From assembly GCA_013823505.1 (NCBI GenBank), contig PNMH01000011.1, positions 1 through 64,000 on the forward strand: a stretch of 64,000 nt of DNA, in the 5' to 3' direction. This stretch comes from Polaromonas sp. (GTDB lineage Bacteria > Pseudomonadota > Gammaproteobacteria > Burkholderiales > Burkholderiaceae). Made by a program: the position numbers and the translations under genes. The notes below the pieces were generated by a model. That model saw only the letters and a list, made by a program, of their open reading frames with translations. It was not told the DNA's origin and did not search any database. Position 1 is the first letter of the stretch; each line of letters opens with the position of its first letter. Positions 50,306 through 60,723 of the stretch are shown here, one piece after another.

Positions 50306-51949
50306 TCAAGCCCGCAGGCGCTGCCACATCTCACGAAGCACGCTGCGCCGGATCGACTTGTGCGTCTGCTCTCCCCGCCACCACCAGCCCTGCGCCTGCA
50401 TCTGCTGCCCTGCCACCACGAAGCGTTGCAACACCTCTTCAAAGTCGGCGTCGCTGAAGTGCAGTCCGAAAATGAATCGCCCTGTGCCCACCCAGCTCAA
50501 AGCCAGCCCTTGCCAGCGCAACAGGTACTGGAACATCCAGTGATAGCGACCCGGCTGGGTGTACATCAGCGTCCAGATGCTTTGCAGGTTGGCCGCGCGG
50601 ATGGGCAAACCGTGTTGAGCCATCGTGTCGTTGAAGCGCTTGGCGCGGGCATCCCACTTGGCATCCTGGTCTTGGTACAAGGCCTGGATCTCCGGCGTGT
50701 CCAGCCGCTTCAAGAACGCCGCCATGCCGCCCATCACGTAGGGGTGGGCGTTGAAGGTGCCGCGCGCAAAACACACATCGGCCGGGCGTGCTTCGCGAAA
50801 GCGCTGCATCAGCTCGCGCCGCCCGCACACCACACCCACCGGGTAGCCACCGGCGAGCGTCTTGCCATACGTGACCATGTCGGCCTTCACGCCGAAATAC
50901 TCCTGTGCGCCCCCGGGTGCGAGACGGAAGCCCAGGAACACCTCGTCGAAGATCAGCACGATCCCGCGCTCGGTGCACACCTCGCGCAAGCGCTTCAGCC
51001 ACGCGGTGTAGGCCGGGCGGTCGTAGCCGGCGGTGCGGCTGCCGTCCACCAGGGTGGAATCGCCCGGAGCGTTCTTGTTGGGGTGCAGCGCCTGCAGCGG
51101 GTTGACCAGCACGCAGGCCACATCGCGCCGCGTGCGCAGCACCTGCAGGCTTCTCTCGCTCATGTCCTGCAGGGTGTAGGTCTCGCGCGGTGGCATCGGG
51201 TTGCCGGGGCCGGGCTGCACGTCTTCCCACCAGCCGTGGTAAGCCCCGCAGAAGCGCACCAGGTGTTTGCGACCCGTGTGGTACCGCGCCAGGCGCACGG
51301 CCTGCATCACCGCTTCGGTGCCCGACATGTGAAAGGACACCTGGTCGTGTCCGGAAATGGATTGCAGCTTGGCAACCACTTCGGCCACACACGGGTGGTA
51401 AGCGCCGAGCACCGGACCGAGCGCCTGGCCGATCTGCGCGCCCTCGGCCATGCAGGCCTTGTAGAAGTCCACGCCGAACACATTCACACCGTACGAGCCG
51501 GTGAGGTCGATGAAGGTGTTGCCGTCCAGATCGGTGAGGTGCACACCTTCGGCCGACTGCATGAAGGCGCCCACCTTCAGGCGCGCGCGCACCAGCGGGC
51601 TGAACTGGAAAGGCACGCGGTAGGCACCGGTGAACTGCAGATCGGCCAGGCCCTCGCGCGCCTGCGCGGTGAGCGCCAGCGTCTTGGCGTAGCGCTCGGC
51701 GAAGCCGGCGCACAGCAGATCAAAAGCCGCGCGGCGCTGCGCCACCACCTCAGCGGGCGCACCGTCGCAATCAAAGAACCGGGCCTCGTCATAGGCGTAA
51801 CCCGGCAGCCATTTCGCCAACCGCTTGGCCATCTTGGAATGGCCGGCGAGCGAACGGTGTTTGGCGCGCGAGAGTTCAAGCCGCTGCTTGAGCAGCGGCA
51901 AGGCCAGGGCCAGCGAGCCCAGCGGAACAGCGTAGGAAAGGTAAGACAT
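50306..51949 (-). CDS. membrane-anchored class-III aminotransferase, GSA-aminomutase-like
   Basis: A 547-residue PLP enzyme resembling glutamate-1-semialdehyde aminomutase (about 430 aa) but with about 100 extra N-terminal residues. These include a hydrophobic segment (residues 4-20, LSYAVPLGSLALALPLL) that could anchor it to the membrane. Catalytic residues are present: the aldimine lysine K363 (TYGKTLAGGYP), D335 (IFDEV), the AYHGW loop and SGTEAVMQAVRLAR. It is unlikely to be the tetrapyrrole enzyme HemL. Its place between a lipid-type membrane protein and a PS-decarboxylase suggests it aminates a lipid head-group or precursor. Confidence 0.8.
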   Translation of the reverse strand: MSYLSYAVPLGSLALALPLLKQRLELSRAKHRSLAGHSKMAKRLAKWLPGYAYDEARFFDCDGAPAEVVAQRRAAFDLLCAGFAERYAKTLALTAQAREGLADLQFTGAYRVPFQFSPLVRARLKVGAFMQSAEGVHLTDLDGNTFIDLTGSYGVNVFGVDFYKACMAEGAQIGQALGPVLGAYHPCVAEVVAKLQSISGHDQVSFHMSGTEAVMQAVRLARYHTGRKHLVRFCGAYHGWWEDVQPGPGNPMPPRETYTLQDMSERSLQVLRTRRDVACVLVNPLQALHPNKNAPGDSTLVDGSRTAGYDRPAYTAWLKRLREVCTERGIVLIFDEVFLGFRLAPGGAQEYFGVKADMVTYGKTLAGGYPVGVVCGRRELMQRFREARPADVCFARGTFNAHPYVMGGMAAFLKRLDTPEIQALYQDQDAKWDARAKRFNDTMAQHGLPIRAANLQSIWTLMYTQPGRYHWMFQYLLRWQGLALSWVGTGRFIFGLHFSDADFEEVLQRFVVAGQQMQAQGWWWRGEQTHKSIRRSVLREMWQRLRA

Positions 51950-51998
51950 GCAGCAGTCGCTCCAGGCGGTTGGTGTGTGTCTTTTGTAGGGCGCCCAC

Positions 51999-52016
51999 AT
52001 GACGAAGCCATGAAAC
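51999..52016 (-). promoter_or_regulatory. Pho-box-like repeat before the aminotransferase gene
   Basis: On the minus strand GTTTCAT-GGCT-TCGTCAT places two TCAT cores in 11-bp phase, 49 bp upstream of the aminotransferase ATG. A CTACAA that could serve as -10 follows 9 bases after the second unit. Confidence 0.45.
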
Positions 52017-52020
52017 TCCG

Positions 52021-52977
52021 ATGAAATACCAGAACATCCTGCAGCGCCTGGCGCTCAACGAAGACATCAATTTCCTGCTGACCAACCGCGTGCCGCGCGC
52101 GGCGCTCACACGCTTCATGGGCTGGTTCAGCCGCATCCGCCACCCCTGGGTACGCGATGCGTCCATGGCGGTTTGGCGCACCTTCACCGACATTGACCTG
52201 AGCGAAGCGAAGAAGACGTCGTTCAAAAGCCTGCACGACTGCTTTGTGCGCGAACTCAAGCCTGGCGCGCGCCCGCTGGACGCACGCGAGCATGTGCTGG
52301 TGAGCCCCTGCGACGCCATCGTGGGCGCTTGCGGGCGCATTGGCGAAGACGCCGCCGCTCAAGTCTTCCAGGCCAAGGGCTTCCCCTACCCGCTCACCGA
52401 CCTGCTGGGCACCGACGCGCGCGGCCTCGCCGCCATCGACACGCTGCGCGGCGGCAGCTATGTGACGCTGCGCCTGACCTCCAGCATGTACCACCGCTTC
52501 CACGCGCCCGGTGCCCTCACCCTGGACCATGTGACCTACATCAGCGGGGACACCTGGAACGTGAACCCCATCGCACTCAAACGTATCGAGCGCCTGTTCT
52601 GCAAGAACGAACGCGCGGTGCTGCACTGCCAGCTGGCCGACGGCACGCCGCTGCTGATCGTGCCGGTGGCCGCCATCCTGGTGGCCAGCATGCGGCTGCG
52701 CGCGGTGGACGTGGCCCTCAACATCCGCTACCGCGGGCCCAACGAACTGCCTTGCCACGCGTCGTATGAAAAAGGCCAGGAAATGGGCTGGTTCGAGCAC
52801 GGCTCCACCATCCTGGTGTTTGCGCCACCGGGCATCCAGCTGTGTGACAACGTGATGACGGGACAGCACATTCGCATGGGCGAAGCCTTGTTTGACCACC
52901 CCCGGGGGTTGTCACAGAACGGTCATCCAGCTTGCACATCATCGGCAGCGTCAACCCACACGAGGACGAGCCCATGA
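52021..52977 (+). CDS. psd: phosphatidylserine decarboxylase homologue
   Basis: A 318-residue member of the phosphatidylserine decarboxylase family, self-cleaving enzymes that form a pyruvoyl cofactor and make phosphatidylethanolamine. The proteolytic triad is visible: D98 (VSPCDA), H158/H161 (YHRFHAP) and the cleavage pair G261-S262 (HGST). The last 25 or so residues (after FDHPRG) look unrelated to the family and run over the Pho-box-like site of the next gene; the stop overlaps its ATG. It may be a second, condition-specific copy. It is divergent from the aminotransferase (71 bp). Confidence 0.85.
   Translation: MKYQNILQRLALNEDINFLLTNRVPRAALTRFMGWFSRIRHPWVRDASMAVWRTFTDIDLSEAKKTSFKSLHDCFVRELKPGARPLDAREHVLVSPCDAIVGACGRIGEDAAAQVFQAKGFPYPLTDLLGTDARGLAAIDTLRGGSYVTLRLTSSMYHRFHAPGALTLDHVTYISGDTWNVNPIALKRIERLFCKNERAVLHCQLADGTPLLIVPVAAILVASMRLRAVDVALNIRYRGPNELPCHASYEKGQEMGWFEHGSTILVFAPPGIQLCDNVMTGQHIRMGEALFDHPRGLSQNGHPACTSSAASTHTRTSP
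52909..52926 (+). promoter_or_regulatory. Pho-box-like repeat before the second phoX-type gene
   Basis: TTGTCAC-AGAA-CGGTCAT: two 7-bp units with a 4-bp spacer. Each unit differs from the CTGTCAT/C half-site at one or two positions, and the box lies 47 bp before the ATG at 52974. It falls inside the 3' end of the psd frame. Confidence 0.55.
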
Positions 52978-55127
52978 CCACAAACATTCCACGCACCAAC
53001 GCCCACTTCAACGACGAAGATTCCAACACCAGCGCCAACCCCGCTTTCGACAGCGTGCTGAGCGCGCGCCTGAGCCGCCGCAGCCTGCTCGGCGCCACGG
53101 GTGTGGCCACGCTGGGCGGCACGGCCTTGACCGGCTGCGCCACCAGCGGCCCGGTGGCCCCGGTGAACGGCCTGGGCTTCAAGCCTGTGGCGAAGACCAT
53201 GGCCGACCAGGTGACCGTGCCCGAGGGCTACACCGCCCGCGTCATTTACGCTCTGGGCGACCCGCTGACCGCCAGCACGCCGGCCTTCAAGAACGACGGC
53301 ACCGACGCCGAGTTCGGCAACCGGGCCGGTGACCACCACGACGGCATCGAGTGGTTCGGTCTGGACGCCTCTGGCAAACCGTCTGACAGCTTCAATTCGC
53401 GTGGTCTGCTGGCCATGAACCACGAAGCCACCACCGACGAGAAGCTCAGCTCCTTCTTCATCCACGCCAACGGCGGCACCTCGGTGCTGCCCCGTCCCGC
53501 CGCCGAGATCGACAAGGAACTCATGATCCACGGCCTGTCGGTCGTGGAAGTGCAGACCGACGGCAAGGTCTGGGCCAACAAGCCGGGCTCGGCCTTCAAC
53601 CGCCGCGTGACCACCATGACGCCGGTGACCATCCACGGCCCGGCTCGTGGCAGCGAACACCTGGTGACGAAATACAGCCCCGACGGCACTCAGGCCCGCG
53701 GCACGCTCAACAACTGCGGCACCGGCCGCACGCCGTGGGGCACCTTCATCTCGGGCGAAGAGAACTGGTTCGGCTACTTCTTCCGCGACGCCAAAGACGA
53801 CGACGCGCGCAAGAAGGACAAGCAAGTGCAGGCCCTCAACCGCTACGGCCGCCGGGCCGGCGCCGCCAGCCGCCACGGCTGGGAGAGCGGTGGCGCCGCC
53901 GACACCTACACGCGCTGGAACAACAGCGCGATGGGCGCCAGCGCCAAGGACGATTTCCGCAACGAGATGAACACGTTCGGCTACATCGTTGAACTCGATC
54001 CCTACGACAAGAACACCACGCTGCGCAAGCGTACGGCCTTGGGCCGCATGGGCCACGAGAACGCCACCTTCGCCCGCGCCGTGGCCGGCCAGCCGGTGGT
54101 GGCCTACATGGGCGACGACGCGCGCGGCGAGTACATCTACAAGTTCGTCTCCGCCGCAAAGTGGGACCCGGCAGACGCCAACCCCGCCAATCGACTGGCC
54201 GCTGGCGACAAGTACCTCGACAAAGGCACGCTCTTTGCCGCGCGCTTCAAGGGCGACGGCACCGGCGAATGGCTGGAACTCTCGATGGACAACCCGGTGA
54301 TCGCCAACAGCTCCTACTTTGAGTTCAAGAGCGAAGCCGACGTGGCCGTGTTCACCCGCCTGGCCGCCGACGCGGTGGGCGCGACCAAGATGGACCGGCC
54401 CGAGTGGGGCGGCGTGAACCCGAAGAACGGCGAGGTCTACATCACACTGACCAACAACAGCGCCCGCACCGTGGCCACCGTGGACAGCGCCAACCCGCGC
54501 GTCTACACCGACCTGAAAGCCGGCAAGGAGCAAAAGGGCAACGTGCATGGTCACATCGTGCGCATGTCGCAGAAGAACCCGGCCGACGCCGCGTTCCAGT
54601 GGGACATCTACCTCTTCGCCTCGGAAGCCGATGCCGACAAGGCCAGCGTGAACCTCTCCAGCCTGACCGACGACAACGATCTGTCCTCACCCGACGGCCT
54701 GGTGTTCAGCAAGGCCACCGGCATCTGCTGGATCCAGACCGACGACGGCGCCTACACCGACAAGACCAACTGCATGCTGCTGGCCGCCCTGCCCGGCCAG
54801 CGTGGCGACGGTGGCACCAAAACCCTGGCCCACGGCGACAAGCAAGTCACCACGCACGTGGGCAAGGCGCAAACACCCGCCACGCTCAAGCGTTTCCTGG
54901 TCGGCCCCAAGGGTGCAGAAATCACCGGCATCACCGAAACGCCGGACGGCCGCGCGATCTTTGTGAACATCCAGCACGCGGGTGAGAACACGAAGATGGC
55001 CGATGTGACCGATCCGTCCAAGTTCGAGAGCCGCTGGCCCGCGAATGCGGGGTACGGCGCGGGTCAGCGTCCGCGCTCGGCCACCATCGTCATCACCAAG
55101 AACGATGGCGGCGTGATCGGAACTTGA
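52974..55127 (+). CDS. second PhoX-family phosphatase (DUF839)
   Basis: A 717-residue PhoX-type protein related to the one at 45925. The signal has a twin-arginine motif (SRRSLLGATG, residues 34-43) and a lipobox-like LTGC (Cys55). The metal-site segment reads NNCGTGRTPWGTF then SGEENW, so the Cys found in the first copy (ACEEN) is Gly here while the Glu pair is kept. The C-terminus PRSATIVITKNDGG matches the family. It begins within ATGA of the psd stop and converges on uvrD with a 4-bp gap. Confidence 0.85.
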   Translation: MTTNIPRTNAHFNDEDSNTSANPAFDSVLSARLSRRSLLGATGVATLGGTALTGCATSGPVAPVNGLGFKPVAKTMADQVTVPEGYTARVIYALGDPLTASTPAFKNDGTDAEFGNRAGDHHDGIEWFGLDASGKPSDSFNSRGLLAMNHEATTDEKLSSFFIHANGGTSVLPRPAAEIDKELMIHGLSVVEVQTDGKVWANKPGSAFNRRVTTMTPVTIHGPARGSEHLVTKYSPDGTQARGTLNNCGTGRTPWGTFISGEENWFGYFFRDAKDDDARKKDKQVQALNRYGRRAGAASRHGWESGGAADTYTRWNNSAMGASAKDDFRNEMNTFGYIVELDPYDKNTTLRKRTALGRMGHENATFARAVAGQPVVAYMGDDARGEYIYKFVSAAKWDPADANPANRLAAGDKYLDKGTLFAARFKGDGTGEWLELSMDNPVIANSSYFEFKSEADVAVFTRLAADAVGATKMDRPEWGGVNPKNGEVYITLTNNSARTVATVDSANPRVYTDLKAGKEQKGNVHGHIVRMSQKNPADAAFQWDIYLFASEADADKASVNLSSLTDDNDLSSPDGLVFSKATGICWIQTDDGAYTDKTNCMLLAALPGQRGDGGTKTLAHGDKQVTTHVGKAQTPATLKRFLVGPKGAEITGITETPDGRAIFVNIQHAGENTKMADVTDPSKFESRWPANAGYGAGQRPRSATIVITKNDGGVIGT

Positions 55128-55131
55128 GTGG

Positions 55132-57546
<2,415 letters not shown>

Positions 57547-57579
57547 GGCTCGATTGTAGGAAGCGCCCTGTGCTGGGCG

Positions 57580-57608
57580 CCGTATACGGTCATCCGTATG
57601 GCGGTCAT
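57580..57608 (+). repeat. tandem direct repeat in the uvrD-guaC gap
   Basis: CCGTATACGGTCAT at 57580-57593 is followed at once by CCGTATGGCGGTCAT at 57594-57608. They are a 14-15 bp tandem repeat 34 bp before the uvrD start and about 165 bp before guaC. It could bind a regulator as two half-sites on one face of the helix. Confidence 0.6.
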
Positions 57609-57618
57609 AAGCAGAGAC

Positions 57619-57714
57619 AGGCGCTTAAGGCCGTACGCGACCCGCCCAAGGCGCCTAGAATCAGTCACCGGGCCCAAGATTCTTGCGCCCGGTTTTTTGT
57701 GCCCGGCGCACAAA
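57619..57714 (+). ncRNA. candidate cis-regulatory RNA in the guaC leader
   Basis: No + strand gene lies upstream, yet the leader contains a full intrinsic terminator. CCGGGC (57668-57673) pairs with GCCCGG (57687-57692), CAAG (57675-57678) with CTTG (57682-57685), then TTTTTT (57693-57698). Upstream, AGGCGC (57619-57624) pairs with GCGCCT (57651-57656), closing a domain. Downstream, TTTGTGC (57696-57702) pairs with GCACAAA (57708-57714) and competes for the T-tract. A second GCCCGG at 57701-57706 offers another partner for CCGGGC. This is the layout of an attenuator or riboswitch. The ligand is unknown, and I cannot match it to a known class. Confidence 0.55.
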
Positions 57715-57771
57715 GCCGGCCAAGCCAAGCGCTCTCCCTGTTCAACAACAGTCTTCTGGAGCCTGGTTCAC

Positions 57772-58749
57772 ATGGAAATTTTTGACTACGACAACGTTCT
57801 GCTGCTGCCGCGCAAGTGCCGCGTGGAGAGCCGTTCGGAATGCGACGCCGGCGTGGAGCTCGGCGGGCGCAAGTTTCGTCTGCCGGTGGTGCCGGCCAAC
57901 ATGAAGACGGTGGTGGACGAGTCGATCTGCTTCTGGCTGGCCAAGCACGGCTACTTCTACGTGATGCACCGCTTCGATCTGGACAACCTGCAGTTCGTGC
58001 GCTATGCGCGTGCCCAAGGCGTGTACGCCTCGATCTCGCTGGGTGTGAAGGCGCCCGACTACGCCACGGTGGACCAGCTGGTGGCCGAGGGCCTGGCGCC
58101 GGAGTACATCACCATCGACATCGCGCACGGCCACGCCGACAGCGTGAAGAACATGATCGGTTACCTGAAGGAAAAGCTGCCGTCGTCGTTTGTGATCGCA
58201 GGCAACGTGGCCACCCCCGAAGCGGTGATCGATCTGGAGACCTGGGGCGCGGACGCGACCAAGGTGGGCGTGGGCCCGGGCAAGGTCTGCATCACCAAAC
58301 TCAAGACGGGTTTTGGCACGGGCGGCTGGCAGCTGAGTGCGCTGAAGTGGTGTGCCCGCGTAGCGACCAAACCGATCATTGCCGACGGCGGCATCCGCAG
58401 CCATGGCGACATTGCGAAGAGCGTGCGCTTTGGGGCCAGCATGGTGATGATCGGCTCGCTCTTCGCGGGTCACGAGGAGTCACCCGGGCAGACGGTGGAG
58501 GTGGACGGTGTGCTCTACAAGGAGTACTACGGCTCGGCGAGCGACTTCAACAAGGGCGAGTACAAGCACGTGGAGGGCAAGCGCATCCTGGAGCCGATCA
58601 AGGGCAAGCTGGCCGACACGCTGGTGGAAATGGAGCAGGACGTGCAGAGCTCCATCAGCTACTCGGGGGGCACCAAGCTGATGGATGTGCGAAAGGTGAA
58701 CTACGTGATTCTGGGTGGGGACAATGCGGGCGAGCATTTGTTGATGTGA
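57772..58749 (+). CDS. guaC: GMP reductase
   Basis: GuaC reductively deaminates GMP to IMP with NADPH, returning guanine nucleotides to the purine pool. The 325-residue TIM barrel has the catalytic cysteine loop [15 protein letters not shown] and the phosphate-binding [11 protein letters not shown] and GASMVMIGS segments. ATG 57772 starts the conserved [15 protein letters not shown]; the 105 upstream in-frame codons cover the structured leader and are rejected. The leader terminator suggests control by premature termination. Confidence 0.93.
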   Translation: MEIFDYDNVLLLPRKCRVESRSECDAGVELGGRKFRLPVVPANMKTVVDESICFWLAKHGYFYVMHRFDLDNLQFVRYARAQGVYASISLGVKAPDYATVDQLVAEGLAPEYITIDIAHGHADSVKNMIGYLKEKLPSSFVIAGNVATPEAVIDLETWGADATKVGVGPGKVCITKLKTGFGTGGWQLSALKWCARVATKPIIADGGIRSHGDIAKSVRFGASMVMIGSLFAGHEESPGQTVEVDGVLYKEYYGSASDFNKGEYKHVEGKRILEPIKGKLADTLVEMEQDVQSSISYSGGTKLMDVRKVNYVILGGDNAGEHLLM

Positions 58750-58786
58750 GGGGTTTTGGGGTATTTCGCTCCAGCGCCTCGCGGGC

Positions 58787-58882
58787 CTCGTGAGCACACG
58801 GCGCTCTGCTTCGCGAATGTCCTCCGGGGCCTTCGGCCCCTCCCCCTTTATTTCGCTGCGCAGAGCGCCATGCACTCACGAG
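58787..58882. repeat. 96-bp dyad between guaC and the esterase gene
   Basis: Two 23-base arms (58787-58809 and 58860-58882) are inverted copies with three mismatches, both beginning CTCGTGAG and ending GGCGCTCTGC when read outward-in. Inside is GGGGCC-TTC-GGCCCC (58826-58840) followed by TCCCCCTTT. It can act as a terminator for guaC and, from the other side, for the convergent esterase. It could also be a small palindromic mobile repeat. Confidence 0.7.
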
Positions 58883-58926
58883 CCTGGAGCCGTGTTTGCA
58901 CGCCCACTGATCGAGAGCCAACGAAG

Positions 58927-59811
58927 TCAGACCGCGAGCAGTTCCCGAGCCAACACATGCAACCGGTGTTTGGGTTGCACCAGCGCCTCAACGACGCTGA
59001 AGTGGTTGAGCCCCGGCAATGCCTCACACACCGGCACCACGTCTGAACCCCAGGCCTGCTGGATGAGGCGGTTGTGGCGCAGGAACTCGCTGCTCTCGTC
59101 GCCACCGGCCACCGCCACCAGTTGACCGCGACCCTCGCGCAACGCAGGCGCGGGGAAAAAAGCGGGACTGGCCTTCTTCACCTGCGCGGGCGTCAACTTC
59201 AACGACGGCTGCACAAACGGTGTGAGGCGCACCGGCTCCAGGTCGTACAGACCCGAGATGGAAAGCACGTTCTTCACCAGGGACGCCGGCAGATCGCCGC
59301 CCACGCGCTCCCACTCACACGCCAGCATCATGGCGGCCAGGTGCCCGCCTGCGGAGTGACCCGCCACCGTGATGCGGTGCGGATCGCCACCGTGTGCGGC
59401 GATGTGGCGGTAGGTCCAGGCCAGGGCGCTCACCATCTGCAGGACGATGTCGGGGATGGTGACCGCCGGGCACAGCGCGTAGTTGGGCACCACCACGCAG
59501 GCGCCATGCTTCGTGAACGCGGGCGCAATGAACGAGTGGTCCGACTTGTCCAGGCTGCGCCAGTAACCGCCGTGGATGAAAACCATCACCGGCGCCAAGG
59601 GCGTGCCCGGCTTGCGCGGTGCGGGAAAAATGTCCAGCGTCTCGCCGGGACCGTGGCCGTAGCTGACATCGAGCAGCGGGCGGCTGGTCTGGCGCGCCTG
59701 CGCCGAGGTCTGGGCCCAGCGGTCGAAATGCACCGCGTGGTCGGGCACCAGGGCCCGGTTGTTGTACTCGCGGTCCAGCCAGACGGGGTCGGTCGAAGGT
59801 GTTTTTTCCAT
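58927..59811 (-). CDS. alpha/beta hydrolase, esterase/lipase type
   Basis: A 294-residue carboxylesterase of the hormone-sensitive-lipase-like or kynurenine-formamidase-like group. The oxyanion-hole motif is HGGYW, the nucleophile elbow GHSAGGHLA, and the catalytic His lies in GLNHFSVVEAL. No signal peptide is seen. ATG 59811 begins MEKTPSTDPVWLDREYNN. It is divergent from the GntR regulator gene, with 94 bp between starts, and so is a possible regulatory target. Confidence 0.85.
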   Translation of the reverse strand: MEKTPSTDPVWLDREYNNRALVPDHAVHFDRWAQTSAQARQTSRPLLDVSYGHGPGETLDIFPAPRKPGTPLAPVMVFIHGGYWRSLDKSDHSFIAPAFTKHGACVVVPNYALCPAVTIPDIVLQMVSALAWTYRHIAAHGGDPHRITVAGHSAGGHLAAMMLACEWERVGGDLPASLVKNVLSISGLYDLEPVRLTPFVQPSLKLTPAQVKKASPAFFPAPALREGRGQLVAVAGGDESSEFLRHNRLIQQAWGSDVVPVCEALPGLNHFSVVEALVQPKHRLHVLARELLAV

Positions 59812-59870
59812 GGTCGCGCATTGTGTCACGGGGGTTGTTTTCGGCCTGTCGTGACGGACACTTTGAAAAT

Positions 59871-59888
59871 GTGTATTCTGTATACAAA
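59871..59888. promoter_or_regulatory. candidate GntR operator
   Basis: TGTATACA (59879-59886) is a perfect palindrome within an A/T-rich stretch starting GTGTATTC, 20 bp before the gntR ATG and 68 bp before the divergent esterase start. FadR/FCD-type GntR proteins often bind TNGTNNNACNA-like sites, so autoregulation is plausible. Confidence 0.45.
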
Positions 59889-59905
59889 GTTTCGCCCCAG
59901 CCACC

Positions 59906-60667
59906 ATGTCTGCCCAATTGATCAAGCTAGAAGCCGCGCCCGACCTGGTCGAGCAGGTGTACCGCGCCTTGCTCGACGCCATCAGCGCCGGTGCGCTCAA
60001 GCCGGGCCAGCGCATCACGCAGGAAGAGCTGGCCGACCAACTCGCTGTGTCCCGCCAGCCGGTCATGCAGGCGCTGCGCCTGCTCAAGAAAGACGGCTTC
60101 GTGCAGGACGCGCCTATCTTCAATGGCCCGGCTGGCCGTTGCCGTGGATTGCAGGTCACGCCCATCGACACGCAGTGGATCGAGCAGGTGTACGAGGTGC
60201 GCGGCGCGCTCGACGCGCTGGCCGTGCGCCTGGCAGCGCAACGGCGCACGCCCCTGGACCCGGCCCTGCTGGCCAACGGGCGGGCCGCCGTGAAGCGCGG
60301 CGACATCAAGGCCATGATCGACGCCGACCTGGCCTTCCACACCGCGCTGTACCGGGCCACCCAGAACCCGCTGATCGAACAGAGTGCCCTGCTGCACTGG
60401 CACCACATTCGCCGGGCCATGGGCGAAGCCCTGCAGTCAGCGATGTTGCGCGAGCCGGTGTGGGACGAACACGAAGCCATTGCCCGTGCGGTTGAGCGTG
60501 GCGACGTGAAACTCGCCGAGCGTCTCATGCAGCAGCACAGTGGCCATGCCAGCACCCGACTCGGTGCGCAGTTTGCCGACCGTGCAAACACCCCTTCATC
60601 GCCCGCCGCCCGCAAGCGGCGGCCCGTCAACCCCAACTCCGTGGACCTCGACAGCCAGGCTGGTTGA
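59906..60667 (+). CDS. GntR-family transcriptional regulator
   Basis: A 253-residue regulator with an N-terminal winged helix-turn-helix (residues 12-75, with ITQEELADQLAVSRQPVMQAL as recognition region, abridged) and a C-terminal FCD ligand-binding domain (about 90-215) rich in His (DLAFHTALYRA, LLHWHHIRRA). FCD domains usually bind organic acids, often with a metal. The last 30 residues are basic and probably disordered. A strong terminator follows its stop codon. Likely regulates the dehydrogenase/SDR pair and perhaps the esterase. Confidence 0.88.
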   Translation: MSAQLIKLEAAPDLVEQVYRALLDAISAGALKPGQRITQEELADQLAVSRQPVMQALRLLKKDGFVQDAPIFNGPAGRCRGLQVTPIDTQWIEQVYEVRGALDALAVRLAAQRRTPLDPALLANGRAAVKRGDIKAMIDADLAFHTALYRATQNPLIEQSALLHWHHIRRAMGEALQSAMLREPVWDEHEAIARAVERGDVKLAERLMQQHSGHASTRLGAQFADRANTPSSPAARKRRPVNPNSVDLDSQAG

Positions 60668-60678
60668 GCCACTTCCGC

Positions 60679-60714
60679 GCGGTTCCCGGCGTGGCCGGGA
60701 ACCGCCATTTTTTT
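60679..60714 (+). terminator. terminator between gntR and the dehydrogenase gene
   Basis: GCGGTTCCCGGC-GTG-GCCGGGAACCGC is a perfect 12-bp stem followed by CA and seven T. It starts 12 bases after the gntR stop and ends about 10 bases before the likely GTG start of the next gene. Confidence 0.92.
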
Positions 60715-60723
60715 GCCACACAC

